From Methylophilus aquaticus (lineage in GTDB: Bacteria; Pseudomonadota; Gammaproteobacteria; Burkholderiales; Methylophilaceae): 64,000 nt of DNA. Both the position numbers and the translations under genes were made by a program. Positions 26,315 through 36,826 of the stretch are shown here, piece after piece. The first letter of the stretch is position 1; each line of letters opens with the position of its first letter. The stretch spans positions 60,872 to 124,871 of the forward strand of contig NZ_JAVCAP010000012.1 in the NCBI RefSeq assembly GCF_030769565.1. Direction: 5' to 3'. Under the pieces are notes generated by a model that was given only the letters and a program-made list of their open reading frames with translations, searched no databases and was not told where the DNA came from.

Positions 26315-28621
26315 ATGACAGTGGTTCAAAACGTCACGGCAGTAGCAGTATCGGTGTTGTTACTTACGATGTGTGCATATGAGATTGTTCCCTCGTCTGC
26401 AATCATTATTCTGGACAATATTCACTGGTTAAGCACAAATATTTTTGGCGCATTGTTGGCCTGGCTGGGTTACCGCCATGCAGACAATGCACAGAAACCT
26501 TATAAAAAATGGTTTTTAATCGGCGCCACCAGCTACCTGATTGGTGGCTTGTTGTGGGTTGCACAGACTGCGACCCACTTTACTACCTTTCCTGCACCTT
26601 CTGATCTTTTCTACTTACTGCTTGGCCCCGGCCTTATTATTGGTTTTCTGATTGCGCTCAAAAGTCAGTTATCCAGATCAAAAACCATCGCCTTTACGAT
26701 TGATGCACTCTCATTCACCACGGCTGTTTTAGGCTATGTACTGGTGACCTACCTGCCAAAGTCCGGCCATGTCGATGGCTTGCAACTGGCAGTACTGGCG
26801 GGTTATCCGGTCAGCATGCTGAGTGCAGGATTGGTTTCTCTGCTGATGATCCCCTACTTGCGGCCTGCATTGATGCTGCCATGGGTGCAACTAAGCCTGG
26901 GCTTGTTACTCTCGGGCCTGTGCTGGATGCAATGGAATTTGAATGCACTGAATCACGTGCCACAAAATAATCCATGGCTGAATTTTTCATTTTCGGTGTT
27001 TCATTTGCTGATCGGACTTGGCCTGTATGGCTGGCACCTCGAAAGCTCAAATAGTCGCAGTTTCCAACGACAATGCATGCGCATGCGCGCAATCATTCCG
27101 CTGATTGCCTTTGTGTTCAGCATTGGGACACTGGTGCTGATTACCTCACAAAATGGCCCCCATCCTTATGCATACAATATTGCAATCGCCTCAGTGATTT
27201 GTATTTTGCTGTTTTCTGCCATGCGGCAAAGTATTTTATTGCGTGAAAGTGAGCGACTACTGATCGCCGAGCAACGCCTGGCGGATAAAGAATATGCGTA
27301 TGAACATCTTGCCCAACACGATCCGCTGACCAACTTGCCCAATCGTCACGCCATTCAGCTTAAACTCGAACATGCCCTGATACACGCCACCACCGAAAGC
27401 CAGACTGTGGCCTTGGTACTCATTGACTTGAGCCGCTTTAAAGCGATTAACGACAGCTTTGGACACCATACCGGTGATCTGTTTTTGATCAATATAGCGA
27501 AACGCCTGCAACAAGTCGCCACCAACCTGGGAGAAGTGGGGCGTATGCATAGCGACAAATTCGCCCTGATCGTCACCGCCAGGCTGAATGAATCCGAACT
27601 GATTCATCTGGTGCAGTCTTTAATGCGAGCAGTCAATACGCCGACGACGATAGATGGCCATGAACTGATTCTGGAAACGTATATTGGCATCAGCCTGTTT
27701 CCCAAAGACGCCAGCCATACGGCCAACCTGACCCGGAATGCACATACAGCACTCAATGTGGCCAAACAGCGTGGCGGCAATCAATATCAGTTTTATGCCA
27801 AAGAACAAACCAAGCTGGCACAAAGCATCTACCATCTCGATATCCAGCTGCGCAAAGCCATTCAACGCCATGAGTTTTTTCTGGAGTTTCAACCCATTTT
27901 TGAGCTGCAGCCCAATGGTCCGCGCATCAAAACGATAGAAGCACTGATCCGCTGGAAAAAGCCCAAAGGCGAAATTATCTCGCCCGCCACATTTATCCCT
28001 TATGCTGAAGAAGTAGGTTTAATTGTGCCGATTGGAGAATGGGTCATTGAACATGCCTGCAGAACGGTATCCCAACTGTCAAAACAACTTAAAAAAGAAA
28101 TCGGGCTCTCGATCAACATCTCTCCCAAACAATTCCGCGATCAGGGGCTTTCCAATTACATTTCACTGATTCTGCATGCATTTGATCTGGACCCCGCCAC
28201 CATTACCCTTGAAATTACCGAAAGTGCCGTGTTTGAGCAGGAAGAACAGGCACTGGAGATTCTGCAACAGATGAAAAAACTGGGCGTGCGCATTGCGCTG
28301 GATGACTTTGGGGTTGGTAACTCTTCGCTGTTCAAGCTGAAACATTTACCGATTGATGACCTGAAAATTGACCGTGCATTTTTAACCGATGTGCCGGAAA
28401 GTGAAGCCGACAAGCAGATCATTCAAACCATCACCAAAACCGCCCATATTCTGGGCTTGAGCGTGGTGGTAGAAGGTGTGGAAACCCAGGCACAGTTTGA
28501 CTTTTTACAATCGCTGGGCTGCGACCAGATTCAGGGATTTTTACTGGGGCGCCCTTGTGGCATAGAGCAGATCAAACAGTTGCTGGAAGAGAGCGAACGG
28601 CATGAAACCAGCCCAGTTTAA
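26315..28621 (+). CDS. Membrane GGDEF(degenerate)-EAL protein
   Basis: 768 residues from the ATG at 26315, after a GGGGGG run; a TTG ten codons earlier is less likely. Seven to eight N-terminal membrane helices (about 1-300) form a sensor. The GGDEF domain (about 335-500) has lost its signature: HSDKF stands where GGDEF is expected (about 412-416), so cyclase activity is unlikely. The EAL domain (about 515-760) keeps EALIRW, the TLEITES block and DDFGVGNSSL. Prediction: a membrane-controlled cyclic di-GMP phosphodiesterase whose GGDEF part may bind GTP as a regulator. Confidence 0.9.
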   Translation: MTVVQNVTAVAVSVLLLTMCAYEIVPSSAIIILDNIHWLSTNIFGALLAWLGYRHADNAQKPYKKWFLIGATSYLIGGLLWVAQTATHFTTFPAPSDLFYLLLGPGLIIGFLIALKSQLSRSKTIAFTIDALSFTTAVLGYVLVTYLPKSGHVDGLQLAVLAGYPVSMLSAGLVSLLMIPYLRPALMLPWVQLSLGLLLSGLCWMQWNLNALNHVPQNNPWLNFSFSVFHLLIGLGLYGWHLESSNSRSFQRQCMRMRAIIPLIAFVFSIGTLVLITSQNGPHPYAYNIAIASVICILLFSAMRQSILLRESERLLIAEQRLADKEYAYEHLAQHDPLTNLPNRHAIQLKLEHALIHATTESQTVALVLIDLSRFKAINDSFGHHTGDLFLINIAKRLQQVATNLGEVGRMHSDKFALIVTARLNESELIHLVQSLMRAVNTPTTIDGHELILETYIGISLFPKDASHTANLTRNAHTALNVAKQRGGNQYQFYAKEQTKLAQSIYHLDIQLRKAIQRHEFFLEFQPIFELQPNGPRIKTIEALIRWKKPKGEIISPATFIPYAEEVGLIVPIGEWVIEHACRTVSQLSKQLKKEIGLSINISPKQFRDQGLSNYISLILHAFDLDPATITLEITESAVFEQEEQALEILQQMKKLGVRIALDDFGVGNSSLFKLKHLPIDDLKIDRAFLTDVPESEADKQIIQTITKTAHILGLSVVVEGVETQAQFDFLQSLGCDQIQGFLLGRPCGIEQIKQLLEESERHETSPV

Positions 28622-28630
28622 AAATTCAAG

Positions 28631-28972
28631 TTAAAAAATAAGGCGCAATTGCACAGTGACAGCATCCGCCACCCCGATGCCGCTTAACTTGCGAACATCG
28701 GCTTTAAGAAACAATTGGTACAAACCATTTTTGAACGCCGGAAAAATAGAGGTCTGCCACACCACCTGTTCACGCAGTGGCTGCTTGGAAGCCGTGCCCA
28801 GAATGTGCGCCTGCACTTTAATGGCACCCCAGCCGCGGCGCTTGACCTGATGATATTTGCTTAAAGTCAGGACTTCGTTGGACATTTCAACCGGCAAGCT
28901 GACGTAATACCAACGACTACTGCCCTGCCAGAGTTTGACAACATCAGTAAATACATAATCCAATCCATCCAT
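28631..28972 (-). CDS. DUF1905 family protein
   Basis: 113 residues. The DUF1905 pattern is clear: VVKLWQGSSRWYYVSLPVEMS at the N-terminus, KRRGWGAIKVQAHILGT in the middle, WQTSIFPAFKNGLYQLFLKADVRK, and a final GVADAVTVQLRL. Function unknown; related proteins bind nothing yet established. It starts 15 bp after the molybdopterin oxidoreductase stop on the same strand, so the two are likely co-transcribed. Confidence 0.8.
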   Translation of the reverse strand: MDGLDYVFTDVVKLWQGSSRWYYVSLPVEMSNEVLTLSKYHQVKRRGWGAIKVQAHILGTASKQPLREQVVWQTSIFPAFKNGLYQLFLKADVRKLSGIGVADAVTVQLRLIF

Positions 28973-28987
28973 ACCGGGTTTACCACA

Positions 28988-29656
28988 CTAAAACGCATCG
29001 TCAGAATAACGCTGCTCTGCAAACGGAAAAGCGTCATTGTGATAGCCGCGCACCTCCCAAAAACCTGGCCGATCAGCCGCATGCATCTCAATGGCCTTCA
29101 ACCATTTGGCGCCTTTCCATGCGTAACGCTTGGGCACCACCATACGTACCGGGCCACCGTGCTCAGCCGTCAGCGAATGTCCATTGACACTGTGCGCAAT
29201 CATGACATCATCATCCAGCAAAGCCTCCAGCGGCAAATTGGTGGTGTAGCCATCATAGCCATGCATGGTCACATACTTGGCTGATGCCAAAGGCCCTGCC
29301 ATCATCAACAACTCACGCGCCTGTACACCCTCCCAGGCCATATCGAGTTGTGACCAGCGCGTCACACAGTGAAAATCCGAAGTATCGCTGGTTTGTGGCA
29401 AGCTGCGAAAATCCAGCCAGCTAAGCGTCAGCGGCATCTCCACCAGACCATAGATATTCAGCATCCAGTTGGCAGTATTGACGTTAGGGCGCACACCGAG
29501 ATCGAGCACAGGAAAGTTATCCACTAAGCGCTGACCCGGTGGCACGCGCGCATCCACCCCTTGTATACCAAGTTGACTCATAGTTTTGCTACGCGGCTTG
29601 CTACCACGTTTGGCCAAGGCCACTTTTGCGGCAATCAGTTTTCTCCAGTCCGGCAA
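28988..29656 (-). CDS. Molybdopterin-dependent oxidoreductase (sulfite-oxidase fold)
   Basis: 222 residues, matching stand-alone sulfite-oxidase/YedY-like catalytic domains. Features: YGLVEMPLTLSWLDFRSLP, the Mo-ligand Cys in DFHCVTRWSQLDMAWEGV (Cys97), AKYVTMHGYDGYTTNLPLE, HGGPVRMVVPKRYAWKGAKWLK and GFWEVRGYHNDAFP. No Tat or other signal peptide is visible, so it appears cytoplasmic, unlike YedY/MsrP. The substrate is unknown. Paired with the DUF1905 gene. Confidence 0.85.
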   Translation of the reverse strand: MPDWRKLIAAKVALAKRGSKPRSKTMSQLGIQGVDARVPPGQRLVDNFPVLDLGVRPNVNTANWMLNIYGLVEMPLTLSWLDFRSLPQTSDTSDFHCVTRWSQLDMAWEGVQARELLMMAGPLASAKYVTMHGYDGYTTNLPLEALLDDDVMIAHSVNGHSLTAEHGGPVRMVVPKRYAWKGAKWLKAIEMHAADRPGFWEVRGYHNDAFPFAEQRYSDDAF

Positions 29657-29731
29657 AACAACTCCCCCAAGTAATAAAAACGTACAAACGGTTTATCAAT
29701 GGCTCATGTTGCAAAGCTTCTTGGCGAGCTT

Positions 29732-30211
29732 TTAAGAAGGGTCAGGTGTTTTAAAGCTATCCAGCAACAACACACCGACCCCCACACAAATGGCACTGTC
29801 TGCTACATTAAATGCAGGCCATGCCCATTGCTGATAATAAAACAGCAGAAAATCCACCACATAGCCCAAGGTCAGGCGATCATATAAATTACCCAACGCC
29901 CCACCCAACACCAGGGCAAGTCCCAGGCAGAAAAGTGTGTTGTGTTGATTTTTGAGGATAAGGTAGACCATCACCGCAGAAGCCAGTGTGGATACCGCAG
30001 TGAAAAACCCATGCTGCCAGCCACCGGCATTGGCCAAAAAGCTGAATGCAGCGCCGGTGTTGTGATACCGCACCAGATCAAAAAACCCGGTCACAGGTAA
30101 ATGCTCGCCGTAAAGAAAAGCACTCTGGATCAGGTGTTTAGTGTAGAGGTCGAGCACGATCACCAGCGCACTCAACCCGAACCAGGGCGCCGCAGTTTTT
30201 AACTTACGCAT
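29732..30211 (-). CDS. lspA: Lipoprotein signal peptidase II
   Basis: 159 residues, normal LspA length, four membrane segments. Catalytic Asp pair: the conserved [18 protein letters not shown] and [20 protein letters not shown] and [18 protein letters not shown] are further family blocks. It cleaves signal peptides from diacylglyceryl-prolipoproteins in the inner membrane. ATG at 30211 overlaps the ileS stop by eight bases, which indicates translational coupling. The same order ribF-ileS-lspA is common in proteobacteria. Confidence 0.96.
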   Translation of the reverse strand: MRKLKTAAPWFGLSALVIVLDLYTKHLIQSAFLYGEHLPVTGFFDLVRYHNTGAAFSFLANAGGWQHGFFTAVSTLASAVMVYLILKNQHNTLFCLGLALVLGGALGNLYDRLTLGYVVDFLLFYYQQWAWPAFNVADSAICVGVGVLLLDSFKTPDPS

Positions 30212-33023
30212 AACGACGCACTTCGCCCTTGCCAAACAAATTGCTCACGCAACGGCCGCAAATCGTGGGGTGCGCAACATCACTGCCCACATCGGCACGA
30301 TAGTGCCAGCAACGATCACATTTTTTGTGCGCGCTTGGCTTCACCAGAATTTTTTGTGCGGCAGCATCTGCCACTTTATGTGTTGTCGCGCTCGAGGTAA
30401 TCATGGCAAATCGCAAATCGTCTTGCAGACTGCTCAGTGCATCAAATGCATCACCTGCGACATGAAATTCGAGTTCGGCCTGCAATGAAGAGCCAACTTT
30501 GCCTTCACCACGCAATACTTCGATCTCCTTCGCCGCTTGCGCACGTAGCGCAATAATGGTTTGCCAGTGTTGCACCTGAGACGCACTCAAGCCATGCTCC
30601 GGCAGCGCATACCAATCCTCTTCAAATACCGTCGCGACCTTATCCAGGCCCAACGTCTGCCAGATTTCATCGGCAGTAAAACTCAAAATCGGCGCCATCA
30701 GACGCATCATGGCATGGGTGATATGGTACAAAGCACTTTGCGCCGCACGGCGGGCAGCTGAGTGTTCACCACTGGTATAAAGGCGGTCTTTGAGGATATC
30801 CAGGTAAAAACCACCCAGACCTTCCGAACAAAAACCAACAAACTTCTGCACAGCCAGATGAAACTCGTACTTGTCATAATCCGCCAAAATCGCCGTTTGC
30901 AATGACTGCGTCAAATGCAGGGCATAACGGTCAATTTCCAGCCACTGATCTATCGGCAGTAAATCTTTGCTGGCGTCAAAATCGGCCAGGTTGGAGAGCA
31001 AAAAGCGCAAGGTATTGCGGATACGGCGGTAGCCATCGGCCACACGCTTGAGAATTTCGTCACTGATGGTCAACTCGCCAGAATAGTCGGTCGAAGCTAC
31101 CCACAAACGCAAAATATCCGCGCCATAAGTATCCATCACCTTTTGTGGCGCAACCACGTTGCCCTTGGATTTACTCATTTTGTGGCCCGCGCCATCAACC
31201 ACAAACCCATGCGTTAGCAAGGCTTTGTATGGGGCGCGGCCATCAATGGCACAACCCGTCAGCAAACTGGACTGGAACCAGCCACGGTGCTGGTCTGAAC
31301 CTTCAAGATACAAATCTGCGGGATGCGCGAGTTCAGGGCGACGTTTCAACACTGCCGCATGGGTCGCACCGGAGTCAAACCACACGTCCAGAGTATCGCT
31401 GACTTTTTTGTATAAATCAGCGTTCTCAGGCGCATGCTTGGCCAGAAAAGCGGCGCCATCCAAACTAAACCAGGCTTCTACGCCCGATTGCTCGGTGAGC
31501 AAAGCCGCTTGCTCTAACAACTCGGCTGTTTTTGGATGCGGCTCACCTGTCTCTTTATGCACAAACAAAGGCATAGGCACGCCCCAGTTACGCTGACGCG
31601 AAACGCACCAGTCAGGACGGTTTTTAATCATGGCCTCCAGACGCGCACGGCCCCAGCTCGGGAAGAACTGTGTCGCATCGACAGCGGCATTCGCATGCTC
31701 GCGCAAGGCCTTGCTATCTTTGCCGACGGAGTGCATACCGATAAACCATTGGTGGGTGGCCAGTTGCATCAGCGGTGTTTTATGACGCCAGCAATGCGGG
31801 AAGCTATGATTCAGGCGCGCCGAGGCGAACAGCACACCGTTTTCCTGCAGCTTGGCCAGAATCACTTTATTGGCGTCCTGACGGCTCAAGCCGCGAATGT
31901 CAGCCAGCTCAACCAGTTCGCTCGTGAAGAACTTGCCATCGCCGCCGATGAGCACCCGTGGTTTCTCGTTCGGGAAATTGGCACGCATGACCAGCCAGTC
32001 ATCATTACCGTGCGCAGCCGCGGTGTGTACCAAACCGGTACCGGCATCGGTGGTGACGTGGTCACCCGTAATCACAGGCACCTGACGGTTGTCGAACGGG
32101 TGTTGCAACAGCAAGCCGCGCAAAGCTGCGCCTTTGCAAGAAGCAAGCACAGAAGTATTTTCTTCTGCATATCTGGCCAGTGTTTTCTCTGCCAGGTCAC
32201 GCACCAAAATCAGCAGCCCTTTACTGGTCTGGATCAGGTCATACTCCAGTTCGGCATTGACACTCACCGCCTGATTGGCAGGCAAGGTCCATGGCGTCGT
32301 CGTCCAGATCACGGCATACGCATCGCCGCTCACCGTGGTATTGAATGCTTTGCCAAGGGCCGCGTTATCCACAACCTTAAACCCAACATCAATCGCCGGC
32401 GAATTGACATCCTCATACTCGACTTCTGCTTCAGCCAACGCAGAACCGCAATCCACGCACCAATGCACAGGCTTGGAACCCTGGTACAGATAACCATTTT
32501 TGTATATTTCGCCCAAAGCACGCATGATGTCGGCCTCGGTGTGATAATCCATGGTCAGGTAAGGATGATCCCAGTCACCCAACACACCCAGGCGGATAAA
32601 ATCTTTTTTCTGCTTTTCCACCTGCTCGGCAGCGTAGGCGCGGCACAATTCGCGAAACTTGGCAGGGTCTATATTCTTACCGTGGGTTTTTTCCACCACC
32701 AGTTCAATTGGCAGGCCATGACAATCCCAGCCGGGCACATAAGGCGCGTCAAAACCGTCCATAGTTTTGGCTTTGATGATGATGTCCTTGAGGATTTTAT
32801 TAACAGCGTGACCAATATGGATGTCACCGTTGGCATACGGTGGGCCATCATGCAGGATGAATTTTTTAGCACCCTTGCGTTTGGCACGAATACGCGCGTA
32901 GACCTTGCGTTCTTGCCAGCTTGTTAACCAGGCCGGCTCGCGCTTGGCCAAATCACCACGCATCGGAAAGCTGGTTTCCGGTAAATTCAGTGCGTATTTA
33001 GAATCTTTGTCTTGGTCAGTCAT
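30204..33023 (-). CDS. ileS: Isoleucyl-tRNA synthetase
   Basis: 939 residues, full length for the bacterial class I enzyme. HIGH-type motif in [21 protein letters not shown] in [12 protein letters not shown]1 editing domain with [13 protein letters not shown], and a C-terminal zinc finger [12 protein letters not shown]...CGRCVSNL. It charges tRNA-Ile. The ATG at 33023 ([21 protein letters not shown]) is preferred over a TTG four codons up. It sits between ribF (about 55 bp upstream) and lspA (overlapping). Confidence 0.97.
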   Translation of the reverse strand: MTDQDKDSKYALNLPETSFPMRGDLAKREPAWLTSWQERKVYARIRAKRKGAKKFILHDGPPYANGDIHIGHAVNKILKDIIIKAKTMDGFDAPYVPGWDCHGLPIELVVEKTHGKNIDPAKFRELCRAYAAEQVEKQKKDFIRLGVLGDWDHPYLTMDYHTEADIMRALGEIYKNGYLYQGSKPVHWCVDCGSALAEAEVEYEDVNSPAIDVGFKVVDNAALGKAFNTTVSGDAYAVIWTTTPWTLPANQAVSVNAELEYDLIQTSKGLLILVRDLAEKTLARYAEENTSVLASCKGAALRGLLLQHPFDNRQVPVITGDHVTTDAGTGLVHTAAAHGNDDWLVMRANFPNEKPRVLIGGDGKFFTSELVELADIRGLSRQDANKVILAKLQENGVLFASARLNHSFPHCWRHKTPLMQLATHQWFIGMHSVGKDSKALREHANAAVDATQFFPSWGRARLEAMIKNRPDWCVSRQRNWGVPMPLFVHKETGEPHPKTAELLEQAALLTEQSGVEAWFSLDGAAFLAKHAPENADLYKKVSDTLDVWFDSGATHAAVLKRRPELAHPADLYLEGSDQHRGWFQSSLLTGCAIDGRAPYKALLTHGFVVDGAGHKMSKSKGNVVAPQKVMDTYGADILRLWVASTDYSGELTISDEILKRVADGYRRIRNTLRFLLSNLADFDASKDLLPIDQWLEIDRYALHLTQSLQTAILADYDKYEFHLAVQKFVGFCSEGLGGFYLDILKDRLYTSGEHSAARRAAQSALYHITHAMMRLMAPILSFTADEIWQTLGLDKVATVFEEDWYALPEHGLSASQVQHWQTIIALRAQAAKEIEVLRGEGKVGSSLQAELEFHVAGDAFDALSSLQDDLRFAMITSSATTHKVADAAAQKILVKPSAHKKCDRCWHYRADVGSDVAHPTICGRCVSNLFGKGEVRRYA

Positions 33024-33076
33024 TGTTATATCCAAAAAAATCAGCCACAGATGACACCGGGCAGTACAGTCGGTGA

Positions 33077-33970
33077 TTATCGGTGGCTAAAATAGTGTTT
33101 CGCCTGGTCAACATCCAGCGCAATTTGCGCCTTGAGTGCATCCAGCCCGGCAAACTTTTGTTCGTCACGCAGTTTGTGCAAAAATTGTACTTGCACATGT
33201 TGATCATACAAATCGCCAGAAAAATCAAACACATGCACTTCGAGTTTGAGTTTGGGAATGCCTTCCAGCGTTGGACGGATGCCCAAATTGGCAACTGCCG
33301 GTAAATTGTTCAATTTTACCGCATAAACTCCGGTCAGTGCAGGGCGTTCGTGACGCATATGCACATTGGCGGTAGGAAAACCCAACTGACGCCCCAATTT
33401 GGCTCCGTGCACCACTTTGCCACTGATGCTGTAAGGACGGCCCAGCAGCGCTTGAGCCTTGAGTAAATCGCCTGCGGCCAGTGCATCGCGCACCAGCGTG
33501 CTCGACACACGCTCACCCTGCCATTGCACTTCAGGCAAGGGGATGACATTAAAGCCGTTTTCTATCAAGGTTTGCACACTGCCCGCACGTTTGGCGCCAA
33601 AACAGAAGTCTTCGCCCACCATCACCACCTGTGTATGCAGTTGCGCGCGCAACATCTGCATGAAAGTTTCAGGGCTCTGCGCGGCAAACGCATGGTTAAA
33701 ACGCTGCACATACACATGCTGGATACCGCACGCAGCAAAATACTCCAGCTTTTCGCGCATGGAGGCCAGCCGTGCTGGTGCGTTATGCGGCATGAAAAAC
33801 TCGCGTGGATGCGGTTCAAACGTCATCACCGCTGGCAAAATCTTGTAAGTTTGGGTATAGGCGAGCAGCTGGCGCAACAAAGCCTGATGACCTAGATGCA
33901 TGCCATCAAAATTACCGATGGCAATGGCTTGTGCCTGTGTACAGACCGGTAGGTGACGAAATACCTGCAT
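33077..33970 (-). CDS. ribF: Bifunctional riboflavin kinase / FAD synthetase
   Basis: 297 residues. The N-terminal FAD synthetase (nucleotidyltransferase) domain has [18 protein letters not shown] and [11 protein letters not shown]. The C-terminal flavokinase domain (about 180-295) has [26 protein letters not shown] and [15 protein letters not shown]. It makes FMN and FAD from riboflavin. Twelve bp downstream of murJ, then ileS and lspA: one operon. Confidence 0.96.
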   Translation of the reverse strand: MQVFRHLPVCTQAQAIAIGNFDGMHLGHQALLRQLLAYTQTYKILPAVMTFEPHPREFFMPHNAPARLASMREKLEYFAACGIQHVYVQRFNHAFAAQSPETFMQMLRAQLHTQVVMVGEDFCFGAKRAGSVQTLIENGFNVIPLPEVQWQGERVSSTLVRDALAAGDLLKAQALLGRPYSISGKVVHGAKLGRQLGFPTANVHMRHERPALTGVYAVKLNNLPAVANLGIRPTLEGIPKLKLEVHVFDFSGDLYDQHVQVQFLHKLRDEQKFAGLDALKAQIALDVDQAKHYFSHR

Positions 33971-33982
33971 GACTGTCTATCC

Positions 33983-35530
33983 TTATTCTTTGGCAACCCG
34001 CTTTACGAAGTCACGCGGACGAAACCCTAACACTCCCAGCATGGCAAAATAGACGGCCATGCCCAACACCACCACACCCGCCAGATGTAGCATGCGAGTC
34101 AATACCGGCATCTGCAACCAGTCTCCCGACCACGTCGCGGCAGCATGTAATGCGAGTGCCATGACAGTCACCGCAATCAGCAGCCTGGCTAAAAATAACA
34201 GCCATCCGGCCTGTGGTTGATAGGCTCCAGTTCTGCGCAAAGTCACCCAGAGCAACGTTGCATTGAGACAAGCGCCCAGGCCGACGGCCAGCGCCAGCCC
34301 CGCGTGCCGCAAAGGCGTGAAATATAAAAACAAGACATTGAATATCTGGGTCATCACCAGGGTGAAAATAGCAATTTTGACCGGTGTTTTCACGTTTTGT
34401 CTGGCATAAAAACCGGGCGCAAGCACTTTCACCATAATCAGACCGAGCAAACTCAGGCTGTAAGCGATCAATGCACTTTCGGTTTGCGCCACATCCACCG
34501 GGGTAAATTTTCCGTAATAAAACAGGCTGGCTACCAAAGGTTTGGAAAGCACAGCCATGGCCACCGCTGCCGGAATCGATAACATAAAGGTCAGGCGCAA
34601 GCCCCAATCCAGCAGCAACGAGAACTCGGCGCCAGACTTATCGACATGCGCTTTGGATAAACTGGGTAACAAAATAGTGCCAAGTGCCACGCCTAACACA
34701 CCGGTAGGAAACTCCATCAGGCGATCTGCGTAATACAGCCAGGACACACTGCCGGTAGGCATAAACGAGGCAAAAATATTGTTAAGCACAATGGAAATTT
34801 GTGCCACGGAGACACCAAAAATGGCGGGACCCATCAGTCTTAAAATACGGCGCACGCCTTCATCCTGCAAATTAAGTGCATAGCGCGGCAACATGCCGAT
34901 TTGTTGCAAATACGGCAATTGATACAGTAATTGAATGATGCCACCGACGAACACCGCCCAGGCCAGCACATAGACCGAATTGTGAAAGTGCGGCGCCACA
35001 AACAAGGCCGCGCCTATAAAACACAGATTCAGCCACACAGGTGTAAACGCTGGCACCTGAAACTTGCTAAAGGCATTGAGTACGCCACCCGCCATCGATA
35101 CTAGTGAGATAAAGAGAATGTAGGGAAAGGTAATACGCAACAAATCCGTGGTCAGTTGAAACTTGGCAGGGTCAGCCACAAAACCAGGCGACGTAAGTTT
35201 TACAATGAGTGGCGCAGCCAGCATGCCCACAATGGTGATTGCGACCAGAAACAACCCCAGCAAACTTGATACATGGTCAATCAGGGCACGGGTGGCTTCT
35301 GGCGTGCGTTGCTTGCGATACTCGGAAAGGATGGGCACAAAGGCCTGGCTGAACGCACCCTCGCCTGAAATACGACGCAACAAGTTAGGAATTTTAAATG
35401 CAACAAAGAATGCATCTGTTGCCATGCCAGCGCCAAAAATACGCGCAATCAGCGTATCGCGCAAAAAACCGAGCAACCGCGAGATAAAAGTCATGCCACC
35501 CACAGTGGCGAGTGCTTTGAGCAAGTTCAT
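33983..35530 (-). CDS. murJ: Lipid II flippase MurJ
   Basis: 515 residues, 13-14 membrane helices. N-terminal MNLLKALATVGGMTFISRLLGFLRDTLIARIFGAG and RRISGEGAFSQAFVPILSEY are MurJ (MviN) hallmarks. It moves lipid II across the inner membrane for peptidoglycan synthesis. First gene of the murJ-ribF-ileS-lspA run and divergent from rpsT. Confidence 0.95.
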   Translation of the reverse strand: MNLLKALATVGGMTFISRLLGFLRDTLIARIFGAGMATDAFFVAFKIPNLLRRISGEGAFSQAFVPILSEYRKQRTPEATRALIDHVSSLLGLFLVAITIVGMLAAPLIVKLTSPGFVADPAKFQLTTDLLRITFPYILFISLVSMAGGVLNAFSKFQVPAFTPVWLNLCFIGAALFVAPHFHNSVYVLAWAVFVGGIIQLLYQLPYLQQIGMLPRYALNLQDEGVRRILRLMGPAIFGVSVAQISIVLNNIFASFMPTGSVSWLYYADRLMEFPTGVLGVALGTILLPSLSKAHVDKSGAEFSLLLDWGLRLTFMLSIPAAVAMAVLSKPLVASLFYYGKFTPVDVAQTESALIAYSLSLLGLIMVKVLAPGFYARQNVKTPVKIAIFTLVMTQIFNVLFLYFTPLRHAGLALAVGLGACLNATLLWVTLRRTGAYQPQAGWLLFLARLLIAVTVMALALHAAATWSGDWLQMPVLTRMLHLAGVVVLGMAVYFAMLGVLGFRPRDFVKRVAKE

Positions 35531-35659
35531 AAATAGTGGAGAATACGCGCCTTGATTGTTTTTGGCAGCAAGGCATCTAGCGCAGCCTGTCAGCGTGTTT
35601 AAAAGTTGGGCGATTTTACCATGCAGCCAGATTCAATCGATGAAATTACGTTTTTAATC

Positions 35660-35688
35660 TTGCAAAAACAAGACAATAACAGTATTAT
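35660..35688 (+). promoter_or_regulatory. Sigma-70 promoter of rpsT
   Basis: TTGCAA (35660-35665), 17-bp spacer, TATTAT (35683-35688), 48 bp before the rpsT start. Confidence 0.7.
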
Positions 35689-35735
35689 GCACGGTTTCGT
35701 ATTACACCCCTTTGAAAGTAACAGGATAAACTAAC

Positions 35736-36107
35736 ATGGCAAATACCGCACAAGCTCGCAAACGCGCGCGTCAATCCGTGAAAGTGAATGCGCATAATGC
35801 TGCGTTGCGCTCTACTTTGCGTACTGCAATCAAAAAAGTCATCAAAGCCATTCAAACTGGTGATAAAGCGGCTGCAGTCGCTTCATACCAGGAAAATGTA
35901 AGCGTGATCGACCGTATCGCTGACAAAAAAATCATTCACAAAAATAAAGCTGCTCGTCACAAGAGCCGTTTGACTGCTGCTATCAAGGCACTGTCAGGGG
36001 ATGCTCCAGCTGCTTTGGTTTCTGTAAAAAAAGCCGCTGCGCCTAAAGCAGAAGCTGCACCAGCTAAAAAAGCTGCCAAGCCTCGCGCCAAAAAAGCTGC
36101 TGAATAA
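35736..36107 (+). CDS. rpsT: 30S ribosomal protein S20 with Ala/Lys-rich tail
   Basis: 123 residues. Residues 1-87 are a standard S20 ([40 protein letters not shown]). S20 is normally 85-90 residues. The extra roughly 35 C-terminal residues are low complexity, made of Ala, Lys, Pro and Val ([19 protein letters not shown]). S20 binds 16S rRNA during 30S assembly; the tail could add RNA contact. Single gene with its own promoter and terminator, divergent from murJ. Confidence 0.96.
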   Translation: MANTAQARKRARQSVKVNAHNAALRSTLRTAIKKVIKAIQTGDKAAAVASYQENVSVIDRIADKKIIHKNKAARHKSRLTAAIKALSGDAPAALVSVKKAAAPKAEAAPAKKAAKPRAKKAAE

Positions 36108-36130
36108 TTTCAGTAGGGGTGCATACAAAG

Positions 36131-36158
36131 AAGCCGGACAGATGTCCGGCTTTTTTAT
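36131..36158 (+). terminator. Rho-independent terminator after rpsT
   Basis: AGCCGGACA-GA-TGTCCGGCT followed by TTTTT, 25 bp past the rpsT stop. Confidence 0.9.
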
Positions 36159-36296
36159 TAGCCTCTATCCCCTGACGCTGATTGACTGATTTAAAAGCAA
36201 TCGGCGATACTGGTGGCATTGCTACCCAGCCAGCATCACTATTCACTTGCCGCCATTTTAGCCACTTGCGCATTTATCCTCCGGAAGGAAAATATT

Positions 36297-36761
36297 GTGA
36301 GCTTTATCGACAACAATCTGCTTGCCAGTGAAACAGTCATCTACCGCGCCAGATTGCATTGGATTATTTTCATCAACGCGGCTTTGTATTTACTATTGAG
36401 TGTAGCTCTCAGTGTTTTTATATTATTGCAGTCCGAAGCCACTCAAGGGCTCTGGTATATCAGCCTCCTCAGCCTGGCATTAGCGCTGGGATCAGCGATC
36501 AGCAGCCTGATCAGGTATAAAACCTCCGAGTTTGCAATTACCAACAAACGTGTATTGATCAAAGTTGGCTTTATAAGACGCCACTCGCTGGAAGTGCTGC
36601 TGCACAAAGTCGAAGGCATCGGCGTGAATCAAAGTATTCCTGGCAGGATATTCGGATTCGGCACCATCATCGTTTCTGGCACTGGCGGCACCAAGGAAAC
36701 ATTTGATCTCATCGCGTCGCCCCTGGAGTTTAGAAAGCAGGTTCAAGCGCAGCTGTCTTAA
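36297..36761 (+). CDS. PH-domain (bPH2) membrane protein
   Basis: 154 residues from the GTG at 36297, behind GGAAGGAA. Two membrane helices (about 20-65), then a bacterial PH domain with the family phrases SEFAITNKRVLIKVGFIRRHSLEVLLHKVEGIGVNQSIPGRIFGFGTIIVSGTGGTKETF. The role of this family is unclear; it is usually linked with the membrane. The frame is open 28 codons further up, but that part lacks membrane-protein character and a ribosome site. Confidence 0.85.
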   Translation: MSFIDNNLLASETVIYRARLHWIIFINAALYLLLSVALSVFILLQSEATQGLWYISLLSLALALGSAISSLIRYKTSEFAITNKRVLIKVGFIRRHSLEVLLHKVEGIGVNQSIPGRIFGFGTIIVSGTGGTKETFDLIASPLEFRKQVQAQLS

Positions 36762-36783
36762 TCAACGCCATTCTTGCCCGCAT

Positions 36784-36817
36784 TAAAAAAGCCCGGATGA
36801 TCCCGGGCTTTTTTAAT
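36784..36817. terminator. Bidirectional terminator
   Basis: AAAAAAGCCCGG, loop ATGAT, CCCGGGCTTTTTT. It serves the PH-domain gene on one side and purK on the other. Confidence 0.9.
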
Positions 36818-36826
36818 GCTCAACCA

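Noticed and set aside
31536..32927. 463-codon open frame on the plus strand
   Set aside because: It lies fully antisense to ileS, which has every family motif. It is a shadow of that gene's codon use.
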